A stretch of DNA of 22,155 nucleotides, taken from Isoetes engelmannii (taxonomy: Eukaryota; Streptophyta; Lycopodiopsida; Isoetales; Isoetaceae). A program made the translations under genes and the position numbers. Shown here one piece after another: positions 18,575-22,155 of this stretch; the stretch's first letter is position 1; each line of letters begins with the position of its first letter. The notes under the pieces were generated by a model that searched no databases, was not told the origin of the DNA, and saw only the letters and a program-made list of their open reading frames with translations. The stretch lies in contig JAANSK020260050.1 in the NCBI GenBank assembly GCA_011763485.2, forward strand, positions 1 through 22,155. Reading direction: 5' to 3'.

Positions 18575-18738
18575 GGTACTATTGAGAGAGATGAGGAAGC
18601 ATTGATGAGGCTTTGATGAAGAACATTGCACTAAGCAGTGGTCTGCCAAAGAACAAGAGGCCCAAAAAGTGCATGCATGCGAGACATGCATGCTCGCCCA
18701 TTCTAGAATCCGATCCGATGGCTCGGATCGATGGCATT
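18575..18738 (-). repeat. Dispersed repeat, copy 2 (inverted relative to 12362-12484)
   Basis: The reverse complement matches the segment upstream of LTO1, with about 40 extra bases in the middle, including GCATGCATG words around 18670-18700. It contains GATCCGATGGCTCGGATC, a 7-bp-arm inverted repeat. The short ORFs that begin within it (18613-18978, 18669-18896) look non-coding. No gene is recognised in 18299-19690. Two other inverted repeats occur there: 19188-19210 (CCATAACA/TGTTATGG) and 19425-19468 (GATCATCTCTATCTC against an arm with one extra base). Confidence 0.72.
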
Positions 18739-19594
18739 CGCATGAATACGACAAAACTCCCGGTAAGAAGAGGAATTCAGTTACCAAAACGAGATGGAAG
18801 GCGAAGTTCGAAGGAATTTGTCCAAAGAAAAGACAAGACCGAGAAAAAACATGCCGTAATAAGGAAAGAAATGCTACCTACTATCCACCGTTGTAAAAAA
18901 TCTTTTGAGATGAATGAGAAGCCTATCTATTGGGAGTTTTGTCGTATTCATGCGAGCCCAATTCTAGAATTTAGTTAAGCATTTTCCAAATGTTAGAAAG
19001 CTCTCTACTAAAAACAACAGTTTTTTTCTTCTTTTGCGGCTGGATAGAAGCAAAGTATTGCACTTTAACCCACTGGATCTCAAGTTTTATAGCGGGGATC
19101 AACTCTCACCCATGAGTTGCAGTGGTGTTACCCACCAGCAACACATTGAGGGTGCATAAACAACTCATTTCTTTTTATGCCAAATGGCCATAACACTTAG
19201 CTTGTTATGGAGGATAGCCATAAAACTCTTAGGTTGCATGTGTTAAGGCGGATTGTTATAGTAGGGCATAACATCATCGTTCCAGGGGTCTTATCCTCTC
19301 ATATTGGATAGGTTTAAAAGTGGAGGAAACATGATGATTTAGGCTGACAATTTTCTAAACTAAACCCGCAGGCTTGGTGCATCCGTTCATCTAGAGCGTT
19401 GGTTGTAGCTTGTTTATCATCCATGATCATCTCTATCTCACCAATTTATCTTGAGATAAGAGATGATCTTGAGTTTAACTTGTTGATCTTGAGTTTATCT
19501 GGTTTATCTTGAGGCTGCTTATCAGATTGCCAATAATCTTGCCATGTGACACATTTAGGAGACCCGCCAGTTAAAAGATTTGTAGCACTCCCGT

Positions 19595-19608
19595 GTTGTA
19601 CGTACAAC
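19595..19608. repeat. Perfect 14-bp palindrome GTTGTACGTACAAC
   Basis: A self-complementary 14-mer about 90 bp upstream of the SINE head. It may be a recognition site or chance, and nothing nearby decides. Confidence 0.6.
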
Positions 19609-19689
19609 CCGGGACCGTTATGTTACCTTACCCATGCTGCATAGTCCAAGTCGAACATCCACCACGTTACCAACACCCAATATCAACCA

Positions 19690-19935
19690 TGCGGGGGGTA
19701 GCGGGACATGGTATGTACCCTTGATTACCATACCCAAGGTCATGAGTTCAACGCCTCATTGTGAGAGTGGTCATGCATCGTTGCAAAGTTTGCGGAGGAA
19801 GGACTCGCTTTAGCCATGTATAGTGGTGGGGGTAGGACCGCTTCGGGTCTATTGTAAATTGTCCCATAAGCTACGGCTTCTCATGGACGCTAAAACGCCA
19901 TCCACTTATCTATCCTAATCCTAATATCCCATATT
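19690..19935 (+). mobile_element. Probable tRNA-derived SINE carrying the LINE-family tail (tail copy 5)
   Basis: The head has an A-box-like TAGCGGGACATGG (19699-19711) and, 32 nt later, a B-box-like GAGTTCAACGCC (19744-19755). This matches the spacing of an internal RNA polymerase III promoter. AGGTCATGAGTTCAACGCC resembles a tRNA T-arm, and GGTATG/CATACC (about 19710-19733) could be a relic anticodon stem. A body of about 100 bp leads to ATTGTAAATTGTCCCAT. The hairpin at 19861-19888 has inner stem AAGC/GCTT with loop TACG, and an outer GTCC(C)AT/ATGGAC. The tail is GCTAAAACGC followed by CTTAT, CTATC and CTAAT units. It has no ORF. The 5' end is approximate and no exact target-site duplication was found. 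Confidence 0.68.
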
Positions 19936-20373
19936 CAAACCCTCATTGTTGTCTCCACTTTTTTAGAATCTCCAACCTCAAACCTATCCCCAAGCTCCAA
20001 CCACATGCCAGTGTTCTACCACCAAGCTCTTAGAATGGACGCTACAAGATTAGTAAATCAACCCCATTTGGTGCTTTACTAGCTTAAGAGTCCTTTTGTA
20101 GGTAGGTGTTTCTTTTAAGTCTATGATGTCTGTTCTTGTTATATGGATGAACTTGATGTATGATCCTGTTCTTAAGCTTTCATTTATTGTATATCAAAGG
20201 TACTCCCCCATAGTAGGTAAATCCCTGGCCTAAAGGAATAGTGATGCATTTGTTAGTATGTTCCTGGTTCTAGAGGCCTTGAACCTATTCGGTTCTTAGG
20301 TCAAGCCCACCTGTGATCTTCATGAACCAACATAATTATAATACATGTATGGTCGTCATAGTACACATGGTGT

Positions 20374-20434
20374 ATCAAAATTGATAGTTACAAAAACAAT
20401 TGCTAGGTGTCACATGTTACATCAAAATTGATAG
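20374..20434. repeat. Short direct repeat, 14 bp, 47 bp apart
   Basis: ATCAAAATTGATAG occurs at 20374-20387 and 20421-20434. No gene is seen in 19940-20626. Confidence 0.7.
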
Positions 20435-20626
20435 ATAAAATCAATGTACGTCAATGCGAACTTTTAGAGAAACAAACAAATTGATATTTGTCACACGAAG
20501 AGGAAGGAATAATGGAATAGCATCTTTTCGCCAATAATTTTATCTGCTAAAGTAAGATATTAGGACTAGGAATCATTTCCCCTACCAAAAATCTAGTCAT
20601 TTTAAAATGGCATGCAAGTGTTAGTG

Positions 20627-20640
20627 GTTTCAAGGAATTT
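20627..20640. repeat. Target-site duplication, left copy
   Basis: GTTTCAAGGAATTT, identical to 21312-21325. It flanks the L1-type insertion on its poly-A side. Confidence 0.92.
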
Positions 20641-21311
20641 TTTTTTTTTTTTGGAAGGACGCGAGCCTTTATTATCCCGAGAGAGTTACAAAGAAGTACA
20701 ATGGGGATTAAGAACTCAGTGGAAAAAATGTCCACCAGAGCAAAACCACCCCACTCAAATACAACATCTCAATAGTGTGAAGAATACGCAAAAGCTCACG
20801 AGTAAGTATGAATCTGAAGATAGTGCTCTCAAATATGGCTCTTCACCTCATTAGCAATTGATGAGCACCTGAATGCCTTGGCAATTCGCTGTTGGACATC
20901 GAGAAGAATCTGTTGTGCATCAGACCAAGCAAGACCTTTGAATATGAGAAGATTCCTTCTTTTCCAAATGGACCAAATGATCCATGCAGAGGCCAAATGA
21001 AACGCTCTTTTTGCCAAATTTTCCTAGCTATTTAGATAGACTGCTAATAACACATGTTGGCTATTCAAACTGCAGTGAAAGAGGCCTTGAAGTTACAACC
21101 AAGCATGCCTGACATGGCGGCATAGGAAGAGGCAATGCTCAATTGTCTCGTCCCTCAGTGCACATAAAGGATAAAGTGCGGAAACCTCTGAGCGAAATCT
21201 GTGCACCAGAATATTGACGCGCACACAACGATGAATGACTTGTCACCATAAAACAGATACTTTTGGATGAAACAGTTTATACCAAACCCATTTCCATACT
21301 GCTTTCTGCTA
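20641..21311 (-). mobile_element. 5'-truncated plant L1-type LINE insertion
   Basis: The 671-bp insert begins on the plus strand with a T tract (poly-A tail on the minus strand) and encodes the C-terminal end of an L1-type ORF2. It is flanked by identical 14-bp duplications (20627-20640 and 21312-21325). Truncation within the zf-RVT domain at the 5' end plus poly-A at the 3' end is typical of target-primed reverse transcription. The exact duplication suggests a fairly recent insertion, although the coding sequence already carries stops, so the source copy may have been defective. Confidence 0.92.
20826..21305 (-). pseudogene. zf-RVT and C-terminal region of L1-type ORF2
   Basis: From about 21300 the minus strand reads VWKWVWYKLFHPKVSVLW, a TGA stop, QVIHRCVRVNILVHRF, then YPLCALRDETIEHCLFLC and HVRHAWL before TAA. 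This is the zf-RVT domain that follows the RT in plant L1 elements (usually CPLC...E-T-x-x-H-x-x-x-x-C). The first Cys is replaced by Tyr; the second Cys, the His and the last Cys remain. After another stop, ASAWIIWSIWKRRNLLIFKG (20829-21017 frame) is the conserved tryptophan-rich segment further on, ending at a TGA near 20826. It is non-functional. Confidence 0.85.
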
Positions 21312-21325
21312 GTTTCAAGGAATTT
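21312..21325. repeat. Target-site duplication, right copy
   Basis: GTTTCAAGGAATTT, the partner of 20627-20640. Confidence 0.92.
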
Positions 21326-22009
21326 GTAATTGGTCTTTGTAGAATTCTATTATGTGCTATCAAGGTGAAATTGCTACCAAGAGCTTCATTTCTCATGTAT
21401 GATAGATTTATTAGTTCCTGAGTGAGATATCTTCATATATATGCTTCTATAGTGGTTGGTGCCATGAAACTACAAAAGATAAGATAATATAACATAACAT
21501 AAAATAAGATAAAGATAATATAAGGAATTTGTACATCCACTGAGACCACTTGTAGGTTTGCCAGGAAGATAACGTGTTGCAGGAGGTAGCATTTTATTAC
21601 TTCAAGAAGTTCAACGTTTGGTGGATAAATACTTCCAACATATGAATAACAAAATAGGTCAACACCTGGATGGGTATAAAGCTCTGGACATTGTTGGCGA
21701 AAAAGAATAACGTGATGTTCTGAATTTTATTTTCCAAATTATTATAATCTTTAAGAAAGACGTCCATCTCTAAAGAATAATCATCTATTGTGAAAATGTG
21801 CTTTTTTGTGATTTCTAAAATACAAAGGGCTATTAGGGAAAATACTTAAAGAATTAAGGGTATTTTGAGAATTTAAAAAATACAAAGGGCTAGTCAACAA
21901 TTAGGGTTATTTTGGTAAATTTCCCTAAAATTAAAACAAAACAAGATACAAACCCCCGCAAATTATTGAAGAAGAAGAAAAAGTTACACAAACGCAAAGA
22001 ATACTAAAG
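21326..22009. other. AT-rich intergenic stretch
   Basis: No gene is recognised. A purine-rich microsatellite-like tract of ATAAG, ATAAC and GATAA words runs from about 21475 to 21530. AATACAAAGGGCTA occurs twice, with small differences, near 21819 and 21878. A GAAGAAGAAGAAAAA stretch lies just upstream of the final ORF. Confidence 0.6.
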
Positions 22010-22155
22010 ATGACTCCTGCGATGTCATCTAGCCCTTCCACTCCTGCAGTATCGTCTAGGCCTCTTGTGCATTCTCCACCTATTGCCCGCTCTTTGGCAC
22101 TAGGTCCTGTTATTTCTTCTGCTCTTCCTCCTGTTGAAGCTCCTGCTCCTTCTAT
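22010..22155 (+). CDS. Start of an unidentified Pro/Ser-rich ORF, cut by the window end
   Basis: From ATG 22010 the frame is open for 48 codons to the end of the window. It begins MTPAMSSSPSTPAVSS, and Pro, Ser and Ala make up more than half of the residues. The sequence just before it is purine-rich (GAAGAAGAAGAAAAA), as in many plant 5' leaders. I do not recognise the protein. It could be the N-terminus of a host gene, or of another ORF1 or gag, since such proteins often start with Pro/Ser-rich segments. Low-complexity composition makes chance coding possible. Confidence 0.35.
   Translation, partial: MTPAMSSSPSTPAVSSRPLVHSPPIARSLALGPVISSALPPVEAPAPS

Noticed and set aside
18613-18978. Coding gene of 121 aa, basic protein
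   Set aside because: It begins inside the dispersed repeat. A related start (MKNFALSS) is read antisense at the other copy, and the rest has no domain and no alternative support.
19690-19760. A functional tRNA gene
   Set aside because: Box-like motifs are present, but no cloverleaf with a proper acceptor stem and 7-base anticodon loop can be drawn. The LINE-type tail downstream fits a SINE better.
21475-21580. A sixth tail-hairpin copy on the minus strand (ATAAG/ATAAC units beside ATCCACTGAGACC)
   Set aside because: The unit composition is suggestive, but GTCCCAT and TGGAC are not both recognisable and the inner stem is weak. Too diverged to claim.
1-22155. CRISPR array, bacterial operon or organelle DNA
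   Set aside because: No regular spacer-repeat array or operon structure. Spliced genes and LINEs point to a plant nuclear genome.

Overview
The window looks like nuclear DNA of a land plant. It has a long intron-free PLS-type pentatricopeptide-repeat (PPR) gene, a seven-exon gene for the plastid thiol oxidoreductase LTO1, AT-rich intergenic DNA, and many decayed retroelements. The style of the PPR repeats and of the main LINE family would fit a seed-free plant such as a fern, but this is an inference and the species cannot be read from the sequence.

Layout. 1-857: intergenic DNA with tandem ATGCCCG-bearing repeats, a palindrome and two tandem hairpins. 858-3248 (-): PPR gene, 796 aa, no DYW domain. 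3429-3598: candidate MITE with 22-bp perfect inverted ends. About 3632-6510 (+): LINE copy A (ORF1 RRM, endonuclease, C-terminal Zn-binding domain, 3' UTR) with the reverse-transcriptase core deleted. 6730-7140 (-): decayed Ty3-type gag. 7390-8790: nothing recognised. 8810-9010 (-): LINE RT scrap. 9319-11978 (-): LTO1, all seven exons placed, predicted 377 aa. About 12711-17430 (+): LINE copy B, nearly full length but broken by stops and frameshifts, with YADD changed to YAGD. About 17450-18286 (+): 'half-LINE' C with ORF1 only plus the family tail. About 19690-19935 (+): probable tRNA-derived SINE with the same tail. 20641-21311 (-): 5'-truncated plant L1-type LINE end flanked by a perfect 14-bp target-site duplication. 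22010-22155 (+): start of an unidentified Pro/Ser-rich ORF.

The main observation is a retrotransposon family defined by its 3' end. Five copies, all on the + strand, end in GTCCCAT, an inner 4-5 bp stem with a four-base loop, usually TGGAC, then a TAAAA-like stretch and a tail of variable 5-base units. The inner stem differs between copies but stays paired (AGGCC/GGTCT, AACCC/GGGTT, AAGC/GCTT, GACC/GGTC), as expected of a selected RNA structure recognised by the LINE reverse transcriptase. The same end is carried by two LINEs, one ORF1-only derivative, one SINE and one bare 3' end in LTO1 intron 1. This suggests a machine-and-parasites system in which one structured tail mobilises autonomous and non-autonomous elements.

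The two host genes are unrelated in sequence. The PPR protein probably acts on organelle RNA, and LTO1 forms disulfides in the thylakoid lumen.
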